A DNA stretch of 64,000 nucleotides from Sipunculus nudus (taxonomy: Eukaryota > Annelida > Sipuncula > Golfingiida > Sipunculidae): contig CM049309.1 of assembly GCA_026874595.1 (NCBI GenBank), positions 94,446,723 to 94,510,722 of the forward strand, read 5' to 3'. A program made the translations under genes and the position numbers. The notes under the pieces are model-generated. The model searched no databases, had not been told where the DNA came from, and was given only the letters and a program-made list of their open reading frames with translations. Shown here one piece after another: positions 38,501-49,640 of the stretch (position 1 is its first letter; each line of letters starts with the position of its first letter).

Positions 38501-39892
38501 CAAGGGACCCATGGGTCACGGCGCTCAGCTGATCGTGATTGGACTATAATGTTTCTCCACTGTGATACTATATCGAGTCGATAAAGCTTATGAATATCAT
38601 GGACATGTTGGGCTATTATAAAGGAATGTAATGTAATATGTGAGAAAATGATAAATGAAATTACCTGACTGATAGATTAATAGAGTCAAATATAGTGGTT
38701 TATGTTTTATTTATTTAGGAGGGGTTGAAAATTGTGATATATTTGAGCAAATATGAATGCAATGACAGCAGTAATAAGCAGTAGTAGAATGATGATAAGG
38801 CTATTTGTTGAAGGATCTAAAGTATATGGTAGTCTGCAAGCTTTCAATTTGACGGATATGATGTTATGAATAACTATGCTGATGAAGTGATTTATGAATT
38901 TGTGACTGTATGACACAATATCTCTTTAGTGGTTTTGATATTAGGCAGCCTTGAAGTGTAACAATGGCTTTTTTTATGGAAAACGGAGTTTTTTTTCCCT
39001 TAATATCTCGAAGGAACGAAGTCCTAATGACCCAATTTTTGGTATGGTAGGAGATTTTGGGGACATCTAAAATTATGCCAACAGCCTGGGGAGCATAGAG
39101 ATGTGCACTGAATGACCTACAGTCATCAAAGTGGACTGCTTTACAATGTAAGGGAATACAACAAGAGCCTCCAAAAAATTCAATAACTAGCCTAATTTTG
39201 CAGCTTTTATTTTCAAATTTCAGATTTTAACAGATTAAATCCTTATGTATACATGCTGTGAAAATTAAATCCACAGTACTTACAGGAAAAAGACCTGCCA
39301 TGGTCAAACCTGGACAAAATTTAAGGTACCAATTTTATATTTTTGCCAATATTTAAAAAAATTTAACAGATTTTGATCTAATATTTGGTATTCAATTGAA
39401 TTTTTATTAATTAAGGTTGTATTACTGAAAAAAAGTCCCTACCTTTAACACTTTTGGTCTTAAGTGACCAAATATCTTTCCTGATTTTTTTACAAATTTA
39501 GACCATTATGTTTGGGCCCATAACTTTTTTAAATTATATGATACTGACTTAATATCTGGCATGTACAAAGGAACTATATAGAGGAATGTTTATGGTAAAT
39601 ATGAAGAAAACCAGATGAGTGGTTTTGATATTAGGCAGTCCTGAAGTGTGAAAATAGATTTCTAATAAAAAATTGAGGTTTTTACTTAAAATCTCGAAGG
39701 AACGAAGTCCTATTGACCCAATTTTTTCGGCAAGGTAGGAGATTTTGGGGACATGTAACCGTATGCCGAATTTCAGATTCATAGGTCCAACGGTGTCTAA
39801 ACGTGCCAGTCTTACGGACGGACATCCGGACGGACGACGGCCAATGGACCACGACTATAGCTCAGATGACTTATAGTCAGCTGAGCTAAAAA
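38501..39892 (+). mobile_element. Internally deleted hairpin-tail element (1.4 kb)
   Basis: It starts exactly like the 33409 copy and ends with the complete hairpin at 39859-39887 plus an A run. Positions 38501-38930 match 33409-33838, and 38928 onward matches 35648 onward, so about 1.8 kb of the long form is missing. The junction lies in an AGT present at both sides in the long form. Confidence 0.82.
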
Positions 39893-41590
39893 CCCTATCC
39901 TAGAATGTTCTTGTGAAAAATTTAAACCTACAGATTGACAGTTTCATCACAAAACATTTTTAAGCTGAAAGTGGCTAATATTACAAGGCTTATGACCGTA
40001 AAAAACAGGTCGATGTAGGTGGAGCCATAAAAACTGCAATTTCAAATATGAGTCATGTGTCCAAAATTTGCACAAAATTTAGTGATCCTAGCTCCTATTG
40101 TATCCAGATCGTTATGTTAGTATGCATGCTTACCGAATAACTAATTTCAAATTCCTGTAAATCAGCCAAATTCATCAAAACAAAACCATTTTAGCAAACC
40201 TGAGAGCTGGTCTCTGGGATCATTTCTGTGAAATATTGAACCATTTGGATGCTGAATGATTTCAGAGATGATTTTCAAAGTTTTTTTTTAGTTTTTTCCC
40301 CCTATAAAATCTTAGTTAATGCAAATGGTGCCATTTAAGCTCAATCCCACAACATTTGACATGTGAGCGATTTTTGCATAAAATTTGGATATGCTAGCAC
40401 CTGCTATTCCAGATAAATTATGGATTTGTAACCCCTGTACAGAAAAGGTCAATGCAGGTGGCGCCACTAATACCTCAATTTCAAATATGACTCATGTGAC
40501 CAACATTAGCATGAAATTTGGTGATGATAGCTCTAGTCGTTTCTGAAATTGTAATTTTAGTATGCTTTTTGGGACAGACGACTAAGTTCAACTTCCTGTA
40601 ACTCCCTTGATGTAGAGTAAGAAGTTTCTAGATCTAAAGGTTACGATTTGTCCCCATCTGACACTCAGGATGCTTATATGACATCTTTTCCCTATAGGTC
40701 GAAGAATATAGGTCATGGTGAACTAGTATCACGTTTCCAAGGACATTTGTCTAGGGACTACCTAAATGTCAGGTTAGAGGGTTCTCATCCAAATGGATAC
40801 AATTTGTGCCCCATCTGACTGTTTGGGTGCTCAAAAGAAGGTTTTCAGCCCGTAGGTCACAAAATAAAGGTCACCATGAGCTAATTTTGGGTTTCCAAGG
40901 AGATTTGCCCAGGACCTCCCTTGATGTACAGTTAGAAGTTTCTAGGTCTTACAGTTGCAATTTGTGCACTGTTAACAGACAGATCGCCGGATGGCCAGAC
41001 GGCCGGACAGACGCTAGACAAAGGGTGATCACTATAGCTCAGTGGACTGTAAGTTATCTGAGCTAAAAATGCAGAAAGCCAAAAAATAAGGAATGTCCGA
41101 TAGTTTTTAAGATGACTAATTTTTGGCATAAAATTTGGTGATGCTAGCTCCTGCCATTTTCCAGATAGTATGGGTTAATGTACAGAGGCTGCACCATTGC
41201 ATAAGCTCACAGGTTCGCTAAACGATAATAGGTGTCGCCACCAGTTTCCGGTACAAGACATTGCTATCCAAGATCTACAGTCAACTTGATTTTAGGATCA
41301 ATCTATGGAAGATTTATTGAGATATTAAAGAAATTGTGTGATTTTCCATCCAAAGTGGACCTATTCAAGGTCAAGTTCAGTCCTGGTAAAGGTCATGACC
41401 CCACTTTAAGTAAGCTCCGCCCTCTCACCCATATCTATGCACGCACATGTCAAGTTTGCAAAGATCTGTGAAACATTTTTTGAGTTATCGCGTAGCTGTA
41501 GCAGCAGGACTGTCATGAAACCATAAAATCCCTTGACTTGGGCTACAATGACATCAGAATAGCGTCTTTTTTTGTGGGGGGGGGGGGGAG
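39893..41590. repeat. Mosaic of dispersed repeats
   Basis: Includes GGTGGCGCCACTAATACC near 40455, a degenerate hairpin tail ending TCTGAGCTAAAAAT near 41068, a GCTCACAGGTTCGCTAAA tail at 41205-41222, and a fragment (41225-41520) related to 31790-32110 whose terminal hairpin is decayed. A G-run lies at 41577-41588. No coding sequence was recognised. Confidence 0.65.
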
Positions 41591-43935
41591 CCAGCTGGAT
41601 CCGCTTCAGCCAATCCATGCAAACACAAGACCTACGAACACATGGGATTTGAAGCATATATGGATGCGGTTTTAAGCTACAATAGAAATAATAATTCGGC
41701 CAAAGGGTAGAAAGAACAGGAGCACCCACAGGAATGAATTCTTATGACATCAAATGAACCCTACAAGTTATTGTGAATGGTTGACCGTTATGCTCACAAA
41801 ATGGGCAGGGATAGCTGGTGACACCTTGTGAGGGTTATGCAAACAACATTTTCCAAAGACAAACCTAGTTTATAATAGACTCTGCAACCACCATCCTTCA
41901 CCTACACAGTAAAGGCAGTGTAAAGTGATACAGCATATTTTCCTTAGCGGTTTAAGTCAGTTCCAACAATGAGACGTGGTCCTAGCTTTACAAGAAGAAA
42001 AACACAGGTTACTACATTGTAACAGAACCAGTTTCAACTAGCAACTGCTGGCAAATATTTGGGTTGCATGAATATATAACAGGCGATTGTTTTAGAAAAA
42101 AATAACCTTTACAGTTAAAATATGTACATTCAAACACATTTATTACACTTCCATCAATGGAAAAGCTAGTTTCAAAAAGTTTTTTCTTTAACAATGTTCA
42201 TAATGACTTGTTAGCCCTCACATTATATAACTCTGTTCACTCACTGTTAGAACTTGTCAACAACCTGGCAAGGGGTATTAAATGATTGACCAATGGATAA
42301 ACAGGAAATCAAAATACCAGTGTTAACCACAATCCTAAAATAATTACTCAAAAAAAGTTAAATTATGCATTAAAGCCTTTACTACTAAGGTAAACTATAT
42401 AAATATCTTTATTCTTGTTTAGATCTAGAAAAGACATCCCAAAATGTGAAACAAACACAAAGTCAATCATCAAAAATGTAAGCACCAAATTACCTCTGAA
42501 TTTCTATAAAACTAAATATGTTTCCCAACTCTAAACATTTCAAACAGATTAACAATAATTGTTGTGTTGACTTGACACTTGTGTAGCTTTAATCAGATCA
42601 TATGTGACAGTATGATGTACTTTGTGACCCCATCTTTATAATTCAAGGAAATCTCTTTGTGGAAGATAACCTTGGCTCATTAAGCCCAGTTGTGCTTAAT
42701 CTTAACAGTAAGGAATCAAAAGTTAATGAGATATGAAGAAAATATTATTCTGAAAAGAAAACATTTCATCTCTGGATTTTCTGAAATTTTGATCAACCTG
42801 TCAGTGAGTGTGACTTTTTAACGACAGACCAGTAGATATTCAGATGTCTGAGTAAAATAACTGGACTGGTTTGAAAAGTAGCGGCATAGAATTTTCTTTT
42901 ACTACCTGACACTCCCTCATAATGTTGAGAAATGATTAAAACATGGGTTCAGGGTAGCCAGCTAATATGACAATGTCTATAAATATTTCTGGCCCCTGGG
43001 TTACTGTATATTCATATATTTTTCCCCCTTAGACATCTTTAACAAGGCCATGAAAACTTGTAGACAAATCTGTTTATAAAGGCTCTGCAAGGTAAGATGT
43101 GAAATGGTAGATGCAATTTCTTCCTAAATAAATACTAGCGATATAATAAGGCTTAAATTAAGCTGATTTAATCAAGAATTTAATTTTCTGTAGCTATTCG
43201 AAAAATATTGCAAGATATACATAATGAGATCTGAGCAATTTAAGCACTTGATGTTAGCTTGTTCTACAGCCTGTTCCAATACATAATAAACACTCTATAA
43301 AATGTGAAAGAAGATTATGAAATATGATGTTGAAAGTCTGAACCCCTCCCACACACCCCTTCAGTTTCATGAATATTCATGCTTTGATGGTTTTGTAGCC
43401 ATGTGAAGTGCATTCAAACAACTCTTTTTTATTTCAAAATTCAGCTTCTCTGATACAAGTCAGTTTATGTATTAGAAGCACACTCCCCCGACTTCTGGAA
43501 GTAAATTCAAAATATCAAAGAAACTGTATCTTTTTAAAGTTTTGGTTTCCTTCTTGTCACACTTTATTATTCTCCTGCAATAAATGTTGGCAAAGAGTCA
43601 TCTATTTGTGAAACAGTTGGCCAAAAGAGTCATCTATTTGTAAAACTGTTCTCCAAAGGCAGTGGTTAGCAAGTACAGGAGCTATGACAGGCAAGTAGGT
43701 CATGGCTGGGATATTTTTGTTAGTTTTTTTTGGTTTCTCCAATACCTGTATTTATTCAGATCATATCATTTTCCACTGACTCGCATGGATGAACTGCCAT
43801 TCACTGGCTTCAACATGCCTTGCTGCCTCAAGTTCTGTGTTATCCACATTATGTACACATGGCACTTTATATACACAGATCTGATGTATACAGAAGTCTA
43901 GGTGTGGATCTCATCCAACACATTAATAATAAATC
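41591..43935 (-). other. Largely unique AT-rich sequence downstream of UCKL1
   Basis: I see no repeat family and no recognisable exon. Lying just 3' of the UCKL1 stop on the minus strand, part of it could be 3'UTR. A minus-strand AATAAA is present at 43756-43751, about 340 bases after the stop, but others lie further on, so the 3' end is undecided. Confidence 0.4.
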
Positions 43936-44090
43936 ATATATAGCTTAGTGTGGTCGAGTGGTCCTACGATCACATCCACCACAGTAATAAGAGTCACATA
44001 TATCTTGGTGCATTCGAGTGGTCCTATGATCACATCCACCACAGAAATATAGAGTCACATATATCTTGGTGCCATCGAGAGGTCCTACAA
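43936..44090. repeat. About 60-bp tandem repeat in the UCKL1 3' flank
   Basis: GTGGTCCTACGATCACATCC is followed by ACCACAG and AGAGTCACATATATCTTGGT. The unit is repeated about 2.5 times, directly after the UCKL1 stop codon, so it would fall in the 3'UTR. Confidence 0.8.
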
Positions 44091-44128
44091 TTATACCTCA
44101 GTCCCAAAGTACCTATCTCCAAAGTTAC
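44091..44128 (-). CDS. UCKL1: UCKL1 homologue, last coding exon
   Basis: A short terminal exon: acceptor CCATTACAG, then codons for (G)NFGDRYFGTEV and a TAA stop at 44093-44091. It completes the PGIGNFGDRYFGT motif that lines the uracil/PRPP site in the UPRT fold. Phase matches the preceding exon, whose last G joins GT to make Gly. Too small to call by itself, but in register and with the expected sequence it is convincing. It lies 529 bp from the previous exon. Confidence 0.88.
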
Positions 44129-44657
44129 CTGTAATGGAAAAAAAAATACAAAATAGATTAGTCACAGAGTTAAAGTCAATCAACGGGATTTAATATATAC
44201 AAATATTATACAGTACTATCTTCAGTGCTAATTGTATCCCACATGTAGATGAAAGCTCAGTTCCATGTCTCTGAGTCAGAACTCATTATCATTAGATAGA
44301 CATTCCTCAAAACCTTAAATGTAAAGATAAAGACTTCAGAAGCACTTAACTATTTGAATGTGAGTTCATGAAAAGACCAGCAAAGTCAGTCTGGAAAATC
44401 AGCCATATCAAAAGATCTAGCACAAACAAAGGCAGAATAAATGGAACATTTTTATTGATGATTTTACACTTTCAGGGACCTAAGATGACACCCTGATAGC
44501 AGTTTGGACCAAAATATATAAATGAACTTATCAACCCCTACAAGTACATCACTGAATATCACTCTTGACATTATTCATGTCTTGTTCTACATTTCACAAG
44601 TCTTGATGACTTCTCATATCTTTGTCAATGCTGTACAGGATTAACCCCACTACTTAC

Positions 44658-44756
44658 CTATACCTGGAAGTATATGAAACTTCTCATTGACATACGGGTC
44701 AACAGCTGTAGTGATGAGTTTCACCTTTGGGAAAGCATATGCAACTGAATGAACCC
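44658..44756 (-). CDS. UCKL1: UCKL1 homologue, penultimate coding exon
   Basis: A 99-nt exon with acceptor TTCTCTTTACAG and donor GTAAGT, phase 1 at both ends. It encodes [34 protein letters not shown], part of the C-terminal uracil phosphoribosyltransferase-like domain of uridine-cytidine kinase-like 1. UCKL1 proteins have an N-terminal uridine kinase domain and this C-terminal domain, whose catalytic activity in animals is doubtful; the protein belongs to pyrimidine salvage. The match to animal UCKL1 is recognised from its strongly conserved wording (ITTAVD, ILPGIG). The kinase-domain exons are not in the window; they would lie on the minus strand beyond 64000. Confidence 0.92.
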
Positions 44757-44885
44757 CTGTAAAGAAGAGATAAAGCTCATCATATAAACAAATAAACTTG
44801 TTGTTTAACATGTTCTCTGTAAAGGTAATCATCTAAACAAAAAAACTGATAACACAGCAGGTTCTCCTCAGTGAGAACTGTCACA

Positions 44886-45205
44886 CTTGTTTTCTCCTTA
44901 CATTTCCTCAGTGACAAACTTCTCCTTACATTTCCTCAGTGACAAACTTCTCCTTACATCTCCTCTGTGACAAACTTCTCCTTACATTTCCTCTGTGACA
45001 AACTTCTCCTTACAACTCCTCTGTGACAAACTTCTCCTTACATCTCCTCTGTGACAAACTTCTCCTTTCATTTCCTCTGTGACAAACTTCTCCTTACATT
45101 TCCTCTGTGACAAACTTCTCCTTACATTTCCTCTGTGACAAACTTCTCCTTACATTTCCTCTGTGACAAACTTCTCCTTACATTTCCTCTGTGAAAAACT
45201 TGTTG
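44886..45205. repeat. 28-bp minisatellite, about 11 copies
   Basis: The unit TTTCCTCTGTGACAAACTTC plus TCCTTACA occurs in ten good copies plus degenerate ends. It lies in the UCKL1 intron, about 130 bp upstream (minus strand) of the penultimate exon. On the minus strand each unit contains GTAAGG and CACAG, resembling splice-site words. Repeats are contiguous without spacers, so this is not a CRISPR array. Confidence 0.95.
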
Positions 45206-45592
45206 AATAGTAATTTGCCATAATCACTTGTACCTATAGAATCTCTATGATAAAAATATTTTCTTACAAGAGCAACATAAAGCTGCATTATATGTTTGCC
45301 ATATAAATAGGCCCCCTATCTGTTCAAAGATTTGACCTTGAGATAAGTTGAAGACCAATCTCAAAGTCACCAGTCTTCAAACATGTCCGAGACCTTGGTG
45401 GAAACAATCTGTGAGTCACATTTGATATAAAAAAATAGGGTAAGTTATGAGGTTCACAAAAATCCTATATATGAGCAGATTTGACTTTGAAGGGCAAGGT
45501 CAAGGTCATAGGATTTCAAACTCTAGTGACAACGTATCATCTGACATCCTTCATTTGAATTTTCAGAAAGATACATCAATCCACTTGAGAAA
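45206..45592. other. UCKL1 intron sequence with diverged repeat traces
   Basis: Contains AAGGTCAAGGTCAT near 45500 in the style of the dispersed repeats, otherwise no feature that I can support. Confidence 0.4.
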
Positions 45593-48500
45593 CAAGGGAC
45601 CCACGGGTCACTGTGCTCAGCTGAAGTTGACCTTGAAGGTAAAAATCTAAAATAATATCAAATGGAGATAAAGTCTTCTAAAGAGGAAAAGGTAATACAG
45701 GCCATGGCTGGTTGACATGATTGGGTTGGTATTGATGTGTAAGAAATTGTTGCAAATAATATTTTGTGACCAAAACATGCATTTCCTAATGTTAAAATTG
45801 ATGCATGTGATCAGTTTGTGAACACAAAATGAATATCATAACCATGATCATTGGTTGACTTTTTGATAAATTGATGACAGTCCAGTAGTTTTACACATTT
45901 GGTAAATTGGACCTATTTTTTACAATATATTATTAGATATATTATTAGATTTTATAAAATCTATACAGTTGAAATATAACTAATCTCCCCAGTCCACAGT
46001 TGCAAGGACTTAGGGGGGGGGGGGGGAGTGAGGGGGTGGAATGATGAGAGGTACAACATCTCTGTATTATTATAATGTATATACATAGGATTTTAACTAT
46101 TTTAACTATTCAGCTATGCTTACAGGATAAAGAAGTTCATTCCCAATTACTTAATATTTAAACAAGTGACCCATGGGTCATGACGCTCAGCTGACTGGGA
46201 AGAGATTTGCAAAAGGAAATTTATCATCTGAAACGTAGTATATACCCATTCAACTGAAGCATCAAAAAGATTAAACCAACAGGCCAAGATTGTGTCTGTA
46301 TTTATATATCTCAAAAATAGAGAAAAAAATGCATAAACTTTAAAAAAATTACAGGTTGCTCCACCAGTCTGCAGAAACTAATAAAAACACTTAATGGTCA
46401 ATATCCATGCAAAGAATCATGGTGATCTCTGCATTAGTCGTTCAGATACTTCAGCTTTTGTATCAAATTTTCCATTATTCTGAGGGATACTTTTGGATTC
46501 CTATAGCTTGAAGGATATTGGTAACAGAGACCTAATTTCAGGTTTCCACGGGCACTTTTTATGGGCCTCCTTGCATGACCAGAATGAAGATTCTAGGTCC
46601 AGTTGTTATGATTTTTAACCTGTTGACAGATAACCACATCTTTAAATGTCTCAAAAATAGAGAAAAAAAATCGTAAAAATTTGAAAAAAATTCAGGTTGC
46701 ACACCCAGTCTGCAGAAACTGATGGAACACCTCATGATCAATATGTCAAATATGCCAAAAATCATGACAATCAGTGTTGTAGTTATTGAGATACTGCAGT
46801 TTTTGTATCAAATTTTTCATTATTCTGGGGGGTATTTTGGAGCCATACAGCTTAAAGGATATGGGTAACACAGACCTGATTTCAGGTTTCCATGTAGACT
46901 TTTCATGGGTCTCCCTGTGTGTCAAGAAAGAAGATTCTAGGTCCAGTTGTTATGATTTGTGGCCTGTTAACAGATGTTTATATCTTTAAAGGTCTCAGAA
47001 ATAGAGAAAAAAATTCGTAAAAAAACCTGAACAAATACAGGTGGTGCCATCAGTCTGCAGAAACTGAGGAAACACTCCATGATCAATATCCATGCAAACA
47101 GTTATGGTGATCTCTGCATTAGTTGTTCAGATACTTCAGCTTTGTATCAAATTTTCCATTATTCTGAGCTGTACTTTCGAGTGCCATAGCTCAAAGGATA
47201 TGGGTAACAGTTACCTTATTCCAGGTTTCCATGGAGACTTTTCATGGGTCTCCCTGTGTCAAGAATGAAGATTCTAGGTCTAGTCGTTACGATTTGTACC
47301 CTGTTGACAGATAACTACATCCTTAAATGTCTCAAAAATAGAGAAAAGAAATTGTAAAAATTTGAAAAAATACAGGTGGCACCACCAGTCTGCAGGAACT
47401 GATGGAACACCTCATGATCAATATGTATGCCAAAAATCAAGACTATCAGTGATGTAGTTAATGAGATATTGAATTTTTTGTATGAAATTTTTTACAATTC
47501 TGGGGGGTGATTTGGGGCCCCATAGCACCAAGGATATGGGTAACAGAGACCTAATTTCTGGTTTCCTAAGAGATTTTTCATGGACCTCTCAGAATGCCAA
47601 GTTACAAGATTCTAGGTCAAGCTGTTACGATTTGTGCCCTGTGAACAGACAGACACAAGGTCGACTGGACGGACGACGGACAAAGAGTGACTGCTAAAGC
47701 TCAGATGACTTACAGTCAGCTGAGCTAAAAAGGGCAAATAGACTGGTAGACAAACAAAGCTGATAAAATATGAAGTTTCAATTATTTCTTATTTTTTTTA
47801 TTATATCAAATTGTTTAATATCTGCAATATTACACAACTGAATATATATAATGTGCTCTCAAGTTTCAGACCTGAATAGCTATTATCAATCCACATACAG
47901 CATATGATAGTTATTTCAACAGTGCTTATAGGAATAATTTCATAATTAATATATTTAATGATAATGGAGAGATGATGGACAGACAGAGCTGATCACTTTC
48001 TATTCCCTTCTCCTGAGGCAAGAATATGTTTTAATTAAATTTTAATTTATTCTTATCAATTATTTTTTAAGTTAAATATACTTTACACATTTGTAATAAA
48101 AACTAATGTCCCAGTGCACAGGTGCAAAGGAATCAATGGAAGCAGTGTGTGTGTGTGGGGGGGGGGAGTGGAGGTAGCATTTACAACACTTCTGCATATT
48201 CATACAGGGCAAACAAAGCCTAATCTCCTATTCTGCTGAGATAGGAAAAAAAGTTTGTATTAGATCCTCATTTTATTTATCATATCCATTTTTTTTAATG
48301 TTATGTTTATATTTCTATACATTTCCAATATAACATATATATCTGAATCTAAAAGTTGATTTATAATTCTAAACTGCATCATCATAAATCTCTTTCTTGT
48401 CACATCATGCATACAATATATATATTTATTTTTTACCACAAAAATATATCATTAAATTGCAAAACAATAAATATCTAAAATTAATACCTGATTCAGATTT

Positions 48501-49640
48501 CACAATTTTAAATTGTGCCTTTATTAATCAATAACTTGCTTTATATTTCATAAATTTATGCATACTGTCTTATTCTATTTAAATTGGTTAAAATCATTTA
48601 AAAGAAAATTTATTTCTTTAAAAAAATGCTACATTAACCCAACATGGCATCTTCCAGATTACTCCTTGAATTATTTTTTCAAGGAAAATTTTGTATATTG
48701 GAGTGGAAATAGCATTCTAACTACTAAATCAGTGCAATTAATAACAATTACTGCATAACATTTGATTTGTAGGGTTGGCGGGGGGGGGGGGGGGGGGGGT
48801 TGGTATGAGAATTCCTGGCATAGCTGACTTCCAGTGACCAGGAGTGGGGGGGCCTGCATATGGATAGGCGAAGGAACTACAAAAGTACAATAGAGCCTCA
48901 AGAAAAAAAATAATTAACTAGCTTAATTTTAAAGCTTTAATTTTCAAATTTCAGATTTAAACAAATTAGATATTTATGTTTACATGCTGTGAATATTAAA
49001 TCAATGGTACATACAGGAAAAAAACATGCCATGGTCAAAGTTGGGCAGAATTTAAGGGTACTGATTTTATTTTTATGCTAATAACTTAAAAAATTTACAA
49101 AATTCAGATCTAATTTTGGGTAAACAATTGAATCTTAATTAAACATAGTTATATACTCAGGAAAATAGACTCCAGTTTTAAAATTTTTCATGTTAAGTGA
49201 GTAAATATTTTTCCTGATTTTTTACAAAGTCAATTATGTTCGGGCCCATATTTTAAAGAATTTATACTTAACAGACTTAATTTCTGGCATGTACATAGGA
49301 ACTATATAGAGGAATATTTATGGTAAATATGAGGAAAAACAGATGAGTGGTTTTGATAGTTGGCAGTCCTGAAGTGTGAAAATAGGTTTTTAATAAAAAA
49401 ATTGAGGTTTTTCCTTAATTTCTCAAAGGAACGAAGTCACAAATACCCAGTTTTCGGCTTGGTAGGAGATCTTGGGGACATCTAACATTATGCTGAACTT
49501 TGGATTCCTAGGTCTTATGGTTTCAAAACGTGCCACATCTATGGATGGACAGACGGACTCACGGACAGCTAGACAGACGGAAGGACGACGGACAATGGAC
49601 CAAGACTATAGCTCAGATCACCTATAGTCAGGTGAGCTAA
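45593..49640 (+). mobile_element. Hairpin-tail element interrupted by a nested copy
   Basis: The left end CAAGGGACCCACGGGTCACT matches the 25593 copy; the right end has a GGAC-rich stretch (49545-49592) and a hairpin at 49610-49638. After removing the nested element at 46163-47731 it is about 2.5 kb and largely collinear with 25593-28365. The terminal hairpin has changed bases that weaken the usual stem (see findings). It lies inside the 7.7-kb UCKL1 intron, opposite to gene orientation. Confidence 0.72.
46163..47731 (+). mobile_element. Complete nested hairpin-tail element (1.57 kb)
   Basis: Starts CAAGTGACCCATGGGTCATG, contains four tandem units of about 340 bp (starting near 46350, 46690, 47037 and 47380), then a short GGACGGACGACGGAC stretch near 47665-47685, and ends with the hairpin at 47698-47726 plus five A. 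The flanking sequence, ATTTAAA on the left and GGGCAAATAG on the right, looks like one interrupted host repeat when compared with 62015-62050. Confidence 0.8.

Noticed and set aside
41030-41068. TAGCTCAGTGG, a tRNA box A-like word suggesting a tRNA-derived SINE
   Set aside because: No box B or cloverleaf could be found. It is a variant of the hairpin tail (AGCTCAG...CTGAGCT) of the local element family.
44886-45205. Regular 28-bp repeats resembling a CRISPR array
   Set aside because: The repeats are head-to-tail with no spacers, in an animal intron.
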